NCBI GenBank assembly: GCA_021613335.1
Contig: JAJTWR010000061.1
Span: forward strand, 113,505 to 177,504
Reading direction: 5' to 3'
DNA length: 64,000 bases
Source of the DNA: Whitmania pigra
Taxonomy: Eukaryota > Annelida > Clitellata > Hirudinida > Haemopidae
The notes beneath the pieces were generated by a model, which worked only from the letters and a program-made list of their open reading frames with translations, searched no databases and was not told the origin of the DNA. Each line of letters opens with the position of its first letter. The first letter of the stretch is position 1. Shown in pieces: positions 18,101 through 27,992 of this stretch. The position numbers and the translations under genes were made by a program.

Positions 18101-19278
18101 TCATCGCGGAAACGATGGAGCCCGGCATGACGGTGAGCCACGTGGCGCATCGACATGGAATTGCGCCGAACCAGCTCTTTTTCTGGCGTCGTCTGGCGAA
18201 TGATGGCGCGTTGATGGCCACGGCTGCGAAGAGCCTATTGTCCCGCTTCGGCCTGCAAGGCGCTGGCAGATCAGGTTCGGTGAGTTGCAGCGCCTTCTGG
18301 GCAAGAAAACGATGGAAGCCGAGATCCTGAAGGAGGCGCTCGACCACGCCACGGGCTCAAAAAAACAGATGTTGCGCTCGCTGTCGCTTCCGATTGTCCG
18401 GAACGATATCCCATGACGGTCATCTGTGACGCCATCGGGGTTACCCGCTCGAATGTTCTGGCCCGTCTGGCCGGAAAATCCCGGAAGCGGATGGCTCGAC
18501 CACCCTTGCCGCAGGCCGATCTGATCACAGAGATCGAAGCCGCGATCAAAGAGCAATCGAACTGGGGCTGTATCCGTATCTGGGCCCATCTTCATCTGGG
18601 GCCATCTTCGGCGAAAAGCCCGTGCTGATGGCCGCCACTCCAGCAAGCCGGAAGCGGATCTACCGCATCATGAAGGCGCACGGCCTGCTGCTCCAGCGCC
18701 ACGCCGGGGGCGTTGAAGAGCGCCGCCATGATGGCCGGATTGCCGTTGATCGTTCCAACACACGCTGGCGCTCGGATGGCTTCGAGATCACCTGCGAGAA
18801 CAAGGAGAAGGTTCGCGTTGCCTTTGCCCGCGATTGCTGCGATCGCGAGATCATGGGGCACGTCGCCACAACCGAAGGGATCAGAGGTGAGGATATCCGC
18901 GATCTGATGGTCACCGGCGCCGAGCGCCGGTTTGGCCGCGTCAATCGGCTGCCTAACGTGATCGAATGGCTGACAGATAACGGCTACTGTTATCCGGCAA
19001 GCGAGACGCGCTCCTGCGCAAGGCAGATCGGGCTCGAGCCCCTGACGACGCCGATCGAAAGCCCGCAATCCAACGGCATGGCCCAAGCCTTCGTTCGAAC
19101 CTTCAAGCGCGACTATGTCCGCGTCCCGCCGTGCCCGGATGCCAGAACTGTCATCGCGCAGTTGCCAAAATGGTTCGAGCGCTACAACACGGTTCACCCG
19201 CACAGCGCGCTGGGATATCGTTCTCCGCGCGAGTTCATCAACCAGCGCTCAAACCGGGAGGCAATGTCCGAAACTTAA
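18100..19278 (+). pseudogene. IS2-like transposase (OrfA/OrfB), copy B
   Basis: OrfA is read in 18100-18410 with a frame change near 18255. OrfB runs from 18413, with a further break near 18605-18622, to 19278. The DDE core is preserved for the two aspartates (IAVDRSNTRW and LTDNGYCY), but the third catalytic residue is changed: the segment that reads NGMAEAF in copy A reads NGMAQAF here (codon at 19084-19086). An IS3-family transposase without this glutamate should be catalytically dead, independent of any frameshift. Confidence 0.75.
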
Positions 19279-19289
19279 GAGGCGACAAC
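18100..19289 (+). mobile_element. IS3-family (IS2-like) element, copy B, left end missing
   Basis: This plus-strand copy retains most of orfA and all of orfB and ends at 19289 with the same terminal sequence as copy A. The left terminal repeat is absent because the copy abuts copy A at about 18100. The orfA part (EPGMTVSHVAHRHGIA, QLFFWRRL, then ELQRLLGKKTMEAE in the next frame) resembles the IS2 InsA repressor/frameshift protein, placing the element in the IS2 subgroup. Confidence 0.75.
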
Positions 19290-19523
19290 ACAAGCCTCTG
19301 GCCGCGATTCGCCGTACTGGCATTTTTCGGGATATTCTGCCTGTACTTCTTCGAAACATGGGCGTTTCACGAGCCGTCCATTCCTCTGGTTTCGTGCCTG
19401 ACTTATGCTGCGGGGGGGGGCACGCTCCTCCTTTCTCCAATCTTTCTTGCAGAGAGGCTGAGCTTGCGCAAGATCGCGGCCTTTGCCTTGTTCGGCGACT
19501 CGTTAGCTTGCCTGGTTCGATAG
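19290..19523 (+). pseudogene. EamA/DMT-family transporter fragment
   Basis: Directly after IS copy B, the frame that began in the IS continues into about 75 residues of membrane-protein-like sequence (AVLAFFGIFCLYFFETWAF, LVSCLTYAAGGGTLLL, SPIFLAERLSLRKIAAF). The pattern is that of the second EamA repeat of drug/metabolite transporters, which have about 300 residues. The rest is absent, so the gene was probably cut by the IS. A run of nine G at 19413-19421 falls inside the fragment. Confidence 0.5.
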
Positions 19524-19687
19524 GCGCAGCCCTTATCATAGCGAGTTTGATTTTGGCGATGAAACCACCCCGCCTGGACGGTTCAGAGTCAAGGGGCCAA
19601 GCGTCTCAGGCCCGTTACGACCCGGCCCGTCATGACCCGGCTTGGCCGCCGGATCATGACGCCTTACCTTTGCGGCTGCCGGATGGC

Positions 19688-20960
19688 TTATGCCGCCACG
19701 TTCGCCTTTTTGCCATGGAACTGGTCGGTTTCGGTTGAACCGGCCATCGCCGTGGTTGAGGAAGCGCCGCCCGATACGGCAACTGACACGGCGTCGAAAT
19801 AACCGGTTCCCACTTCGCGCTGGTGGCGGGTTGCGGTATAACCGCGCGCTTCGGCGGCCAAATTCAGCTTGTTGCAGCTCGGAATAGGCCGCCATACCGT
19901 GGTCGCGATATTTATACGCCAGTTCGAAGGTTGCATAGTTCAAGCTGTGGAAACCAGCCAGGGTGACAAACTGGAACTTATATCCCATGGCGCCGAGTTC
20001 GCGCTGGAATCTGGCGATCGTCGCATCGTCGAGCTTGGCTTTCCAGTTGAAGGAAGGCGAGCAGTTATAGGCCAGCAGCTTGCCGGGAAAGCGCGCATGG
20101 ATGGCTTCGGCGAATTCGCGCGCTTCGTCGAGATTCGGTTCCGAGGTTTCCCACCAGAGCAGATCGGCATAAGGCGCATAGGCCAGGCCGCGAGCGATGG
20201 CATGTTTGACGCCGCAGCCTTCCTGCAAGCGGAAGAAGCCTTCCGAGGTGCGCTCACCGGTCAGGAACGCATGGTCGCGCGGGTCGATATCGCTGGTGAT
20301 CAGCTGCGCCGAATGGGCGTCGGTGCGGGCAACCAGGATGGTTTCCACCCCCATGACATCGGCGCCAAGGCGCGCGGCATTCAAGGTGCGGATGAATTGC
20401 TGGGTTGGCAGCAGCACTTTTCCGCCGAGATGGCCGCATTTTTTTTCCGATGCCAGCTGATCCTCGAAATGAACGCCCGCCGCTCCGGCCTCGATCATCG
20501 CCTTCATCAGTTCGAAGGCGTTCAGCGGACCGCCAAAACCGGCTTCGGCATCGGCGACGATCGGAGCGAACCAACAGGTTTGGCCGGCCTTGCCTTCAGC
20601 GGTTTCGATTTCGTCGGCGCGTTTGAAGGTGCGGTTGATGCGCGCCACCACTTCCGGCACCGAAGAGGCGGGATACAGGCTCTGGTCGGGATACATCTGC
20701 CCGGCATTGTTGGCATCGGCCGCCACCTGCCAGCCCGACAGATAAATCGCCTTCAAGCCAGCTTTGACATGCTGCATGGCCTGATTGCCGGTAAAGGCCC
20801 CCAGCGCATTGACGAAGGGTTCGCTATTCAGCAAATGCCACAAACGGGCGGCGCCCATCCTGGCCAAGCTGTATTCGATCTTCACCGAACCGGACAGACG
20901 CTTGACATCGGCAAGCGTATAGTCGCGCTCGATACCGGCCCAGCGGTCACGAATGGTCAT
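19688..20960 (-). CDS. aceA: Isocitrate lyase, frameshifted near the C-terminus
   Basis: Isocitrate lyase splits isocitrate into glyoxylate and succinate, the first step of the glyoxylate shunt used on acetate and fatty acids. The active-site loop KKCGHLGGK (Cys175) is intact, as are FEDQLASE and [10 protein letters not shown]. The start at 20960 gives [12 protein letters not shown] single extra G near 19863 throws the end out of phase. The correct ending is in the other frame and closes at 19688 (GTGYFDAV then ETDQFHGK), giving about 423 residues. It is divergent from an ScfR/RamB-type regulator with palindromes between. No malate synthase gene is present in the window. Confidence 0.9.
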
Positions 20961-20975
20961 GAAAAATCTCCACTG

Positions 20976-20986
20976 TTGCAATGCAA
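20976..20986. promoter_or_regulatory. Small palindrome in the aceA leader
   Basis: ttgcaatgcaa is a perfect palindrome around a central base, 15 bp upstream of the aceA ATG. TTGCA-containing sites are recognised by RamB-type regulators in actinobacteria, so this may be an accessory site for the divergent regulator. Function is inferred. Confidence 0.3.
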
Positions 20987-21005
20987 TAGAACAGCTGGAG
21001 GATCT

Positions 21006-21019
21006 GTCAAAAGTTTGAC
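21006..21019. promoter_or_regulatory. Operator-like inverted repeat 1 (aceA side)
   Basis: gtcaaa and tttgac face each other across two bases in the 153-bp region between aceA and the regulator gene. The site is 46 bp upstream of aceA. It shares the GTCAA/TTGAC core with the larger repeat at 21063-21087, suggesting that one protein binds both. Confidence 0.45.
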
Positions 21020-21062
21020 GGGCGCAATGAAATTTACGCTTTCCCGCGGCAAGGCCGCAAGG

Positions 21063-21087
21063 GTTTGTCAATTTACAATTGACAAAC
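21063..21087. promoter_or_regulatory. Operator-like inverted repeat 2 (regulator side)
   Basis: gtttgtcaatt and aattgacaaac form a perfect 11-bp inverted repeat around tac, ending 26 bp before the regulator ATG at 21114. This is a strong candidate binding site for the regulator itself and could control both divergent genes. Confidence 0.55.
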
Positions 21088-21113
21088 TGTTTGATTGTAA
21101 GAATTTTTACAGA

Positions 21114-22550
21114 ATGACCCCCACACATCTGGGCGGCCGTATCCGCCGCATCCGCCAGGAGCATAAATTAACCCAGGTCCAACTCGCCGGGCAGTTGGCC
21201 ATCAGCCCGTCTTATCTTAATCTGATCGAGCATAATCAACGGCCGATCACCGTGCCGGTGCTGCTGAAACTGGCGCAACGCTTCGGGTTCGATCTGCAAA
21301 GCCTCGCTGCCGGCGATGATCGGCGGTTGCTCGACGATCTGATGGAGGTGTTCGCCGATCCGCTCTTCGACGGTCATGAGATCAAAAGCACCGAGTTGAA
21401 GGAGATGGTCGCCAGCATCCCCGAACTGGCCCGGGCCGTGCTGAGTTTATACCAGGCCTGGCGCGGCGGGCGCGTCCCATCGACCGCCCCCGACGATGAC
21501 AGCGAAACCGCCCTGGTCCCTGCCGGCATGCCTTCGGAGGAAGTCTCCGATTTTTTGCAAGAGCGCAACAATCATTTCCGCGATCTGGAAACCGCCGCCG
21601 AGGCTTTGTGGCGCGATGGCAATCTGGCGCAGGACCAGCTCTATCACGGGCTGGTGGAAACGTTGGCGACCCGTTTTGCCGTGGACGTTGAAATCCTTCC
21701 CTGCGGCCAAGGCAACGCGCTGTTGCGCGCTTACGACCCAAGACGCCGCCGTCTGGCCTTGTCGGAAGCGCTGTCGCCCGCCAGCCGCATCTTCCAGCTT
21801 GCGCACCAGATCGCCATGTTGGCGCATTATCCCGTGCTGGAAAGATTGAGCGCCGGCGGCAAATTCACCACGGTTGAAGCCGACAGGCTGGCGCGCGTCG
21901 CCCTGGCCAACTACTTTGCCGCCGCGGTCATGATGCCGTACGACCGTTTTCTGATGGCGGCGCGCAGCGCCCGGCACGATTTGGACGTGTTGGAGCGGCG
22001 CTTTGGCGTCAGCTTCGAACAGGTGTGCCACCGGCTGACCACCTTGCGGCGACCGGGGGCCCAGGGGGTGGCGTTCCATTTCGTGCGGGTCGATGTCGCG
22101 GGCAACATCTCCAAACGCTTTGCCGGATCGGGGATGAGCATCGCGCGTTTTGGCGGCGCTTGCCCGCGCTGGAATCTGTATGACGCTTTCGCCACCCCTG
22201 GCCTGATTCGCCGCCAGCTGGTGGCTGTGCCCGAAGGCGGCAGCTATTTCTGCATTGCCCGCACCGCCGATCGCTTTCCCCGCCCCGGTTTGCGCACGCA
22301 CGACGCCCGCGCCAGCGCTCGTCACGCCATCGGCCTGGGCTGCGCTGTGGCATCGGCCAGCGAACTGATCTATGCCGATGGCATCGCCCTGGACGATCCC
22401 GAGCTGGTCACGGCCATCGGCGTTTCCTGCCGGCGCTGTGAGCGCGCCGATTGTGTCGATCGCGTCATGCCATCCTTGCATCACAAGCTGCGAGTCGATG
22501 AAAACCGGCGGGGGTTGAGTCTCTTCACCACCCTCGATCCATCCTGTTGA
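21114..22550 (+). CDS. ScfR/RamB-type XRE-family transcriptional regulator
   Basis: The 478-residue protein begins with an XRE-type helix-turn-helix ([35 protein letters not shown]). A middle ImmA/IrrE-like domain follows, in which the metallopeptidase HEXXH is not preserved (region [14 protein letters not shown]). The C-terminal domain has a cysteine cluster ([10 protein letters not shown]). This layout is that of short-chain acyl-CoA-responsive regulators such as RamB/ScfR, which control aceA and acetate genes. The divergent aceA supports the same function. The start at 21114 gives [10 protein letters not shown]; the open frame further upstream is antisense to aceA. Confidence 0.85.
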   Translation: MTPTHLGGRIRRIRQEHKLTQVQLAGQLAISPSYLNLIEHNQRPITVPVLLKLAQRFGFDLQSLAAGDDRRLLDDLMEVFADPLFDGHEIKSTELKEMVASIPELARAVLSLYQAWRGGRVPSTAPDDDSETALVPAGMPSEEVSDFLQERNNHFRDLETAAEALWRDGNLAQDQLYHGLVETLATRFAVDVEILPCGQGNALLRAYDPRRRRLALSEALSPASRIFQLAHQIAMLAHYPVLERLSAGGKFTTVEADRLARVALANYFAAAVMMPYDRFLMAARSARHDLDVLERRFGVSFEQVCHRLTTLRRPGAQGVAFHFVRVDVAGNISKRFAGSGMSIARFGGACPRWNLYDAFATPGLIRRQLVAVPEGGSYFCIARTADRFPRPGLRTHDARASARHAIGLGCAVASASELIYADGIALDDPELVTAIGVSCRRCERADCVDRVMPSLHHKLRVDENRRGLSLFTTLDPSC

Positions 22551-22570
22551 CCTGCTGAACGGACCTGCAC

Positions 22571-22861
22571 GTGCCGCTTGAACCGCCTGCCGCCGTCAAT
22601 CTGACCGAAATGATCGCCCGCGCCATCCGCGACGCCGATAAGCGCTATTTTTTCGAAGATTACACCACCCAGGCGCTCGCCGTGATATCAACCCTGCGCC
22701 GGGCCGGCCTGGCGATCGTGCCGGTGACTCCGACCGAGGATATGGTGGAGGCGGCAAAAAACAATCTCACCTATGGCCGCCAACGCCCGAATGAAATGCT
22801 GCAAGGGGTCTATACCAGCATGGTGCGCTTTGCCGCCGGCATGGATAAGCGCGCCTCGTGA
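22571..22861 (+). CDS. Conserved hypothetical protein
   Basis: The 96-residue protein uses a GTG start 20 bp after the regulator gene and is probably cotranscribed. It is mostly helical, with a conserved-looking tail (VTPTEDMVEAAKNNLTYG then VYTSMVRFAAGM). I do not recognise the family. The position suggests a link to acetate or fatty-acid metabolism, but nothing in the sequence proves it. Confidence 0.6.
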   Translation: MPLEPPAAVNLTEMIARAIRDADKRYFFEDYTTQALAVISTLRRAGLAIVPVTPTEDMVEAAKNNLTYGRQRPNEMLQGVYTSMVRFAAGMDKRAS

Positions 22862-22877
22862 GCGCCAGATCCGCCGC

Positions 22878-23885
22878 TCACGCCGCCATGGCCGCCTGGA
22901 TGGCCGCCAGCCAGGATCGTCCAACGATCGCCGGGTCATGAATCGCCCGAATCGCCGCCTGCCCTGCCTGGATGCGCCGTTGCACCTCTTGCGGGTTGGC
23001 CCTGGCCCAGGCGATCGCCGCTGAATAATCGCTCGTCACCCCGGCCCAGGCGCCATAGGGCCGATAGGAGGGAAAGGGATGCGCAACCACCCAGCGCCCG
23101 CCGCGCAATCCTTCGACCAGACGGTTGGGGCTTTTAACCTCGCTGATGGGATCGTCGCTGCCAGGCAGCAGCACGATGTCGCTGGCGGCAATCGCCGCGA
23201 ACACCCCTTCCCGGCTCCAGTCCCGTCCCTCGATCGTGACATCGGGACGCACAGCCGAAAGCCGGGCCAGACGATCGCGATGCTCGTCCTGAAATTTGGA
23301 CAGGATGGCGATGGCATAGTGACAGCCATCCCGATCCTTGCAGCGCACAATCGACTCCAGCCCGGCAATCGAATTCTTCAAATTGCCGGCGCCGCAGAAA
23401 ATCGCCATCTCCAGCCGGTCAGGCTGCAAGAAGGGCCTGACCGCGCCTTCCGGCCCCTCATAGGGATCGATAATGACCAGTGGATCGCGCCCGATCTGTC
23501 GGCGGACGATGGCGGCCAATGGCTCTGTCGACACCGTCATCACCGAGCATTCCTTGGCGCACCGGGCGATTAACGGTTTTTCTGTCTCGTATACGAAATA
23601 ATTGTCGCACAAATCTAAAATCGTTTTCGCTCCCCTTTTTTTGGCAATTTTCAAACAAAAAAGCATTGCTCTGCCAGAATTCTTGCCGATGATGACCAGA
23701 TCGTCGCTGGTAATTTCATCACGATTGGCAATCAATTGTTTTGGCGTTCGATAGCATAGGGGCGGCAAGACGCCGGTCAGGGTGGAAAAAGGAATGATGG
23801 CGCGATAACGAGCGCTGGCCAATGGCGATTCAGGACCGGCGGCGCCAAAGGTGATCGGGGAATAGGAACAGTAGATCGCTTTCAT
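22878..23885 (-). CDS. Glycosyltransferase-like protein (GT-B fold)
   Basis: The 335-residue protein has the two-domain pattern of GT-B enzymes. A variable N-terminal half includes ILDLCDNYFVYE. The C-terminal half has AASDIVLLPGSDDPISEVKSPNRLVEGLRGG, where the acidic residue and the SPNR segment fit the nucleotide-sugar site. The usual EX7E is not exact, so activity is uncertain. It starts 3 bp after the TPR-methyltransferase stop and is probably cotranscribed with it. Confidence 0.65.
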   Translation of the reverse strand: MKAIYCSYSPITFGAAGPESPLASARYRAIIPFSTLTGVLPPLCYRTPKQLIANRDEITSDDLVIIGKNSGRAMLFCLKIAKKRGAKTILDLCDNYFVYETEKPLIARCAKECSVMTVSTEPLAAIVRRQIGRDPLVIIDPYEGPEGAVRPFLQPDRLEMAIFCGAGNLKNSIAGLESIVRCKDRDGCHYAIAILSKFQDEHRDRLARLSAVRPDVTIEGRDWSREGVFAAIAASDIVLLPGSDDPISEVKSPNRLVEGLRGGRWVVAHPFPSYRPYGAWAGVTSDYSAAIAWARANPQEVQRRIQAGQAAIRAIHDPAIVGRSWLAAIQAAMAA

Positions 23886-23888
23886 CGG

Positions 23889-25244
23889 TCAGCCGCTTCC
23901 CTCGAAACCCTCGACATCCGCGGCGCTGCGGATCTCATATCCTCTGGCGATCAGGACCCGGTAGCGGATACCGGGATGGCGTTGAGCGGCATCGGCGAAA
24001 ATCGGTTGCCACCAATTGGCAAATTCAATCGTGCAATGGGCGTTTTCACCATTCGGCAGTGTCTTGCCCGCCAAATAACTGCCGATGGTAACGAAAACGC
24101 CCTTGCGCGCAAAGCCGAACAATTCATCGACGACCCAGGGAATATCGGCGCGGTCGATATGTTCCAGTACATCGCAGGAAATCACCGCATCGAAGCTGAG
24201 ACCAGCGGGATACGGACATTCATCGGGCCAGCCGGCATCGAAACAGCTTGCCCGCTCGATGCCGAAATAAGCGGCGAGACCAGGAAAATCCCGACCGTTG
24301 GCTTGAGGGATCGGCTGATATTGTACGCCCCGGCCGCCGCCATAATCGAGGATATCCTTGGCCTCGATCGTCGTCAGGAAATCGCGAATCAGCGGTCCAT
24401 AGATAAGGCTCATTTGAATGCCGGCAAAGTTCGATTGCTGCTCTGGCGACGTTTTGGCTGAAAGATGCATCTGCCGATATTGCTGCGCCAATTCCTCATG
24501 GCGCGGGCCAGGCGTTTGCCGGGAATAGCGGGGAAAGGGGGCGGCCAGGGGCGCGGCGGCGACCGGATGCCAGAGCGGCGACAACTCTTGCCAGAAACGT
24601 TCAAAACAATCCAAGGATTCCTGCACGGAATTTTCGATCCGCAAACGATTCCCGCATCTGAAGTAGTTTTTTAAAACAAACTCGCTGCCCAGGCTTTTTA
24701 ATTCCTCGGGAAATTTTTGCAGCAATTGAATTGCGCTCCCATAATATTTGGCCGCGTAAAAAATTTTTGCAGCATTTAAAAGTAAACGCTTTTCCGGTTG
24801 CCGCTTGATGAATTCCGCCGCAAGGCGCGCGGCCTTGTCGGGATCGCGTTTGAAAATCACCCGGGATATGCCGATTTGCGCCGCCGTCAGCGTCGGATTG
24901 ATTCTGAGTAAACGGCGATAGCAGGCTTCCGCTAGGTCGTTTCGTTCATCCGCGAACAACGCCTGCGCTTCCAGCAGGCAGGCTTCAACGTCATCGCTCA
25001 GGCTGGGAATGCGGGCAAGCCAGGCCAATGCCTGCTTCGGTTGCCCGCGGACCCTCAACGCAATAAAGGCCATCAGCCATAAAGCATGACGATCGCTCTT
25101 TTCGGCGGCAAGCCGGGCTTGTGCCAGAATTTCAGCCTTGTCCGCTTTGCCCGCTTCGATGAGAGCCATCCCCTGGCGCAACACGGAGCCGATCTCATCG
25201 CTTTGCGGATCGGTCAACCTTTCCAAACCATTACCCCAAACCAT
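23889..25244 (-). CDS. TPR-repeat protein fused to a SAM-dependent methyltransferase domain
   Basis: The first 230 of 451 residues form tetratricopeptide-like helix pairs (LLEAQALFADERNDLAEACYRRLLRINPTL is the clearest, about 100-130). The C-terminal 200 residues are a class I methyltransferase: motif I is ILDYGGGRGVQY, and the acidic post-motif region DAVISCDVLEHI is a strong marker of this fold. TPR-methyltransferase-glycosyltransferase combinations occur in flagellin or surface-glycan modification loci. Its partner downstream is a glycosyltransferase. The target is unknown. Confidence 0.7.
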   Translation of the reverse strand: MVWGNGLERLTDPQSDEIGSVLRQGMALIEAGKADKAEILAQARLAAEKSDRHALWLMAFIALRVRGQPKQALAWLARIPSLSDDVEACLLEAQALFADERNDLAEACYRRLLRINPTLTAAQIGISRVIFKRDPDKAARLAAEFIKRQPEKRLLLNAAKIFYAAKYYGSAIQLLQKFPEELKSLGSEFVLKNYFRCGNRLRIENSVQESLDCFERFWQELSPLWHPVAAAPLAAPFPRYSRQTPGPRHEELAQQYRQMHLSAKTSPEQQSNFAGIQMSLIYGPLIRDFLTTIEAKDILDYGGGRGVQYQPIPQANGRDFPGLAAYFGIERASCFDAGWPDECPYPAGLSFDAVISCDVLEHIDRADIPWVVDELFGFARKGVFVTIGSYLAGKTLPNGENAHCTIEFANWWQPIFADAAQRHPGIRYRVLIARGYEIRSAADVEGFEGSG

Positions 25245-25459
25245 TACCAGGGAGCGGCAGTTCCAGCGCCCCTTGACGGCCGCACCATATTCAACCGCGC
25301 TTTTGTTGGCAATGCCACAGGTAGGTTGTAATAAACCAAATAAACTCTCTCAAAATTTTATTTATTTTGATTATAACCCGTATAAGTTTATATTTTGTGC
25401 ATCATGTCGCGAAATGTGCAATGCTCTCCATCTCACCAGCCAAAGAGTGGGGGAAATTA

Positions 25460-26906
25460 ATGATTCAGGCTCTGCGCCACATCGCGATGGATAGCCGGGG
25501 GATTTATATGTCAGCCAATCCGGCGGAGGCGGAGAAATTCTCGTCCGCTCTGTCGGTCAATATCGCTCGCATCGAGGAAAAAATGACCGCCTGGCAAGCG
25601 CTGCTCCCAGCGCAAGAGCGCGGACGGTTACAGCCTTTGGCTGATCGCATTGCGGAATTCGCAAAATTTCGCCGTGAACTGGTGCGCTTGGGACGCGAGG
25701 AAGGCATCGCCAAAGCGCGCGGCTTTGACGACAATGACGCCAATCGTAAAAATCGCTCCGCCTTGAACGATGAAATCAAAAAAGCCGCCAGCAATAATCA
25801 TATCCTGATCGAGGATAGCTTAGCAGAATTGAAATTGCTCGCGATCGGGCTGAAATGATCATGGTCTCTTTTGGCGGAGCCGCTTGCTGCTTGGCATGAT
25901 TCTGGCCAGTTTTTTCGGCCGCTTTTCGATTGCCGCTCCCATCGCGCGCTTGACCGGGGCGATGAAACGCCTGACCGCCGGCGATACCGGAATCGCCATC
26001 GCCATCGGCGACCGCGAGCGTGGCGATGAAATTGGCCAGATGGCCCAGTCAGTGGAAATTTTCCGCACCGCCATCGTGCGGGCGCGGGAATTGGAAACCA
26101 GCGAACAGCAACAGCGCCAACGAGATCTGCTCCGCCAACGTAATTGCGCCGCCCTTGGCGAGGATTTCGCACAAACGATCGAGGGGATTTCCACGGATCT
26201 GGCGCAAGCCGCCGGCAATCTGCGCACAGCCGCCTCTCGTCTCACCCAAACCGCAAGCGATGCCAGACAGCAAGCCTCCAGCGTTGCCGCCGCATCGACC
26301 GAGGCAAATTCCAACGTGCAGTCGGTCGCAAGCGCGACGACGCAGTTATCGACCTCGATTTTCGAGATCTCCCGCCAGATGATCGTCGCCGAGCGCATTT
26401 GCGATCGCGCGGTGAGCGAGGCGGGCAGCACCGATCGAACGGTTCGCGGTTTGGCGCGCTCGGCCGAGCGGATCGGCGAGATCATTCAATTGATCACTGC
26501 CATTGCCGCCCAAACCAATCTGCTGGCCCTCAACGCCACCATCGAAGCCGCGCGCGCCGGCGCAGCTGGCAAAGGCTTTGCCGTCGTGGCGGCAGAGGTC
26601 AAATCCCTGGCCAGTCAGACCGCCCAGGCAACCGAGGAAATTCAAACCCAGGTCCGCGCCATCCAAAACGAAACCGACACCGCCGTGGCGGGTGATTGGC
26701 GGCATCGCTGAAACGATTGGCGAAATCAACGGCATCACGCTGACGGTTGCCCAGGCGGTAACCGAGCAAAGCGATGCCATCTGCGATATCGCACGCAACG
26801 CCGATCGCGCGTTTCCACCCTGTCAGCCGCCGATCAGCTCGAGGGACAATCGCAAAACCTACGCCAACAGGTCAACCGCTTCATCGAGGCGTTACAAACC
26901 GCCTGA
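25460..26906 (+). pseudogene. Methyl-accepting chemotaxis protein, broken
   Basis: The first frame has part of a periplasmic four-helix sensor (MDSRGIYMSANPAEAEKF). It lacks the N-terminal membrane helix that should precede it. A frame change near 25858-25884 leads to a second membrane segment, a HAMP region ([17 protein letters not shown]) and the signalling hairpin ([24 protein letters not shown], split here only for reading). Another break near 26690 and one near 26812 lead to the tail that ends at 26906. Missing start and several breaks make a functional receptor unlikely. The upstream 25245-25459 is AT-rich without a clear gene. Confidence 0.7.
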
Positions 26907-27044
26907 CAGGCGCTCGATGCGGTCGACAAGGGCGTTGACGCGGTTTTTCCATAGGCTGCGCCGGGCATTGACTTGTCAGGGGGCGGAAGACCTGCCACAT
27001 AAACAGGAATATCCACTTGTCCTTGAAAATTTTGCGGAAGATCC

Positions 27045-27971
27045 ATGCAACCGATTTTCACTTCCGCCTCGGCTCCTGCAGCCGCGGCCCCGGCGGTTAA
27101 AAATGTCACCACGGCGACCTTCATGGCAGAGGTGATCGACGCCTCGATGGACAAACCGGTCATCGTCGATTTCTGGGCGCCTTGGTGCGGCCCGTGCAAA
27201 ACGCTGGGACCGGCGCTGGAAAAAGCGGTTGCCGCCGCCAAAGGCGCGGTTCGCATGGTCAAGATCGATATCGACGAAAACCAGGCGCTGGCAGCGCAGA
27301 TGCGCATTCAATCGATCCCGGCGGTTTATGCGTTTTTCGGCGGCCGCCCGGTCGATGGCTTTACCGGCGCCCAGCCGGAAAGCCAGTTGAGGAGCTTTGT
27401 CGATCGTTTGGTCAAGATGGCGAAAACCGCCGGCGCAGGCAGCGCCTCGCCGCTGGAAGAGGCGTTGCTGCAAGCCAAACAGGCCTTTGCCGAAAACGAT
27501 ATTGACACCGCCGTCTCTTTCTTCAACCAGATTCTTCAGCACGATCCCGTCAATGTCGAGGCGCTAGCCGGGCTTGGCCGCTGCCTGCTGGTCAAGGGCC
27601 GGACGGACAAGGCCAAGGCGGTATCGGCGCGCATTCCGGCCGAGGAAAAGCACGCCGACGTCGTGGCGTTGCGCACCGGCATCGATTTGGCCGAACAGGC
27701 GGCCAAAAGCGGCCCGCCCGGTGCGCTGCAAGCCAGAATCGCCGCCAATCCAAGCGACCATCAGGCGCGCTTCGATCTGGCGCTAGCGCTTTTCGCCAAA
27801 GGGGAGCGGGCCGCGGCGATCGATCATCTGCTGACCGTCGTACAGCAGAATCGCGACTGGAATGAGGATGGCGCGCGCAAGCAGCTGGTGAAATTCTTTG
27901 AAGCGATGGGGGCTGGCGACCCGCTGACCGTCGCAACGCGCAAACGCTTGTCTTCCTTGCTGTTTCGCTGA
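27045..27971 (+). CDS. cnoX: Thioredoxin-domain co-chaperone (CnoX/YbbN-like)
   Basis: The 308-residue protein has a thioredoxin domain with an intact WCGPC (47-51) and the cis-proline segment SIPAVYAF. TPR-like helix pairs follow (EEALLQAKQAFAENDI, ALAGLGRCLL) to the end. This is the CnoX/YbbN architecture, a holdase that protects proteins from oxidation and passes them to GroEL/GroES or DnaK. In E. coli the active-site cysteines are partly lost (SxxC), but here both are present, so it may also reduce substrates. It heads a block with a Lon-N protein, Trm112, rpoH and groEL-groES. Confidence 0.9.
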   Translation: MQPIFTSASAPAAAAPAVKNVTTATFMAEVIDASMDKPVIVDFWAPWCGPCKTLGPALEKAVAAAKGAVRMVKIDIDENQALAAQMRIQSIPAVYAFFGGRPVDGFTGAQPESQLRSFVDRLVKMAKTAGAGSASPLEEALLQAKQAFAENDIDTAVSFFNQILQHDPVNVEALAGLGRCLLVKGRTDKAKAVSARIPAEEKHADVVALRTGIDLAEQAAKSGPPGALQARIAANPSDHQARFDLALALFAKGERAAAIDHLLTVVQQNRDWNEDGARKQLVKFFEAMGAGDPLTVATRKRLSSLLFR

Positions 27972-27992
27972 TTTGACCATGGCGCCCCCGGC

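Noticed and set aside
19869..21113. Long in-frame extension upstream of the ScfR/RamB-type gene
   Set aside because: It is antisense to aceA and crosses the operator region. The HTH begins properly at 21114.
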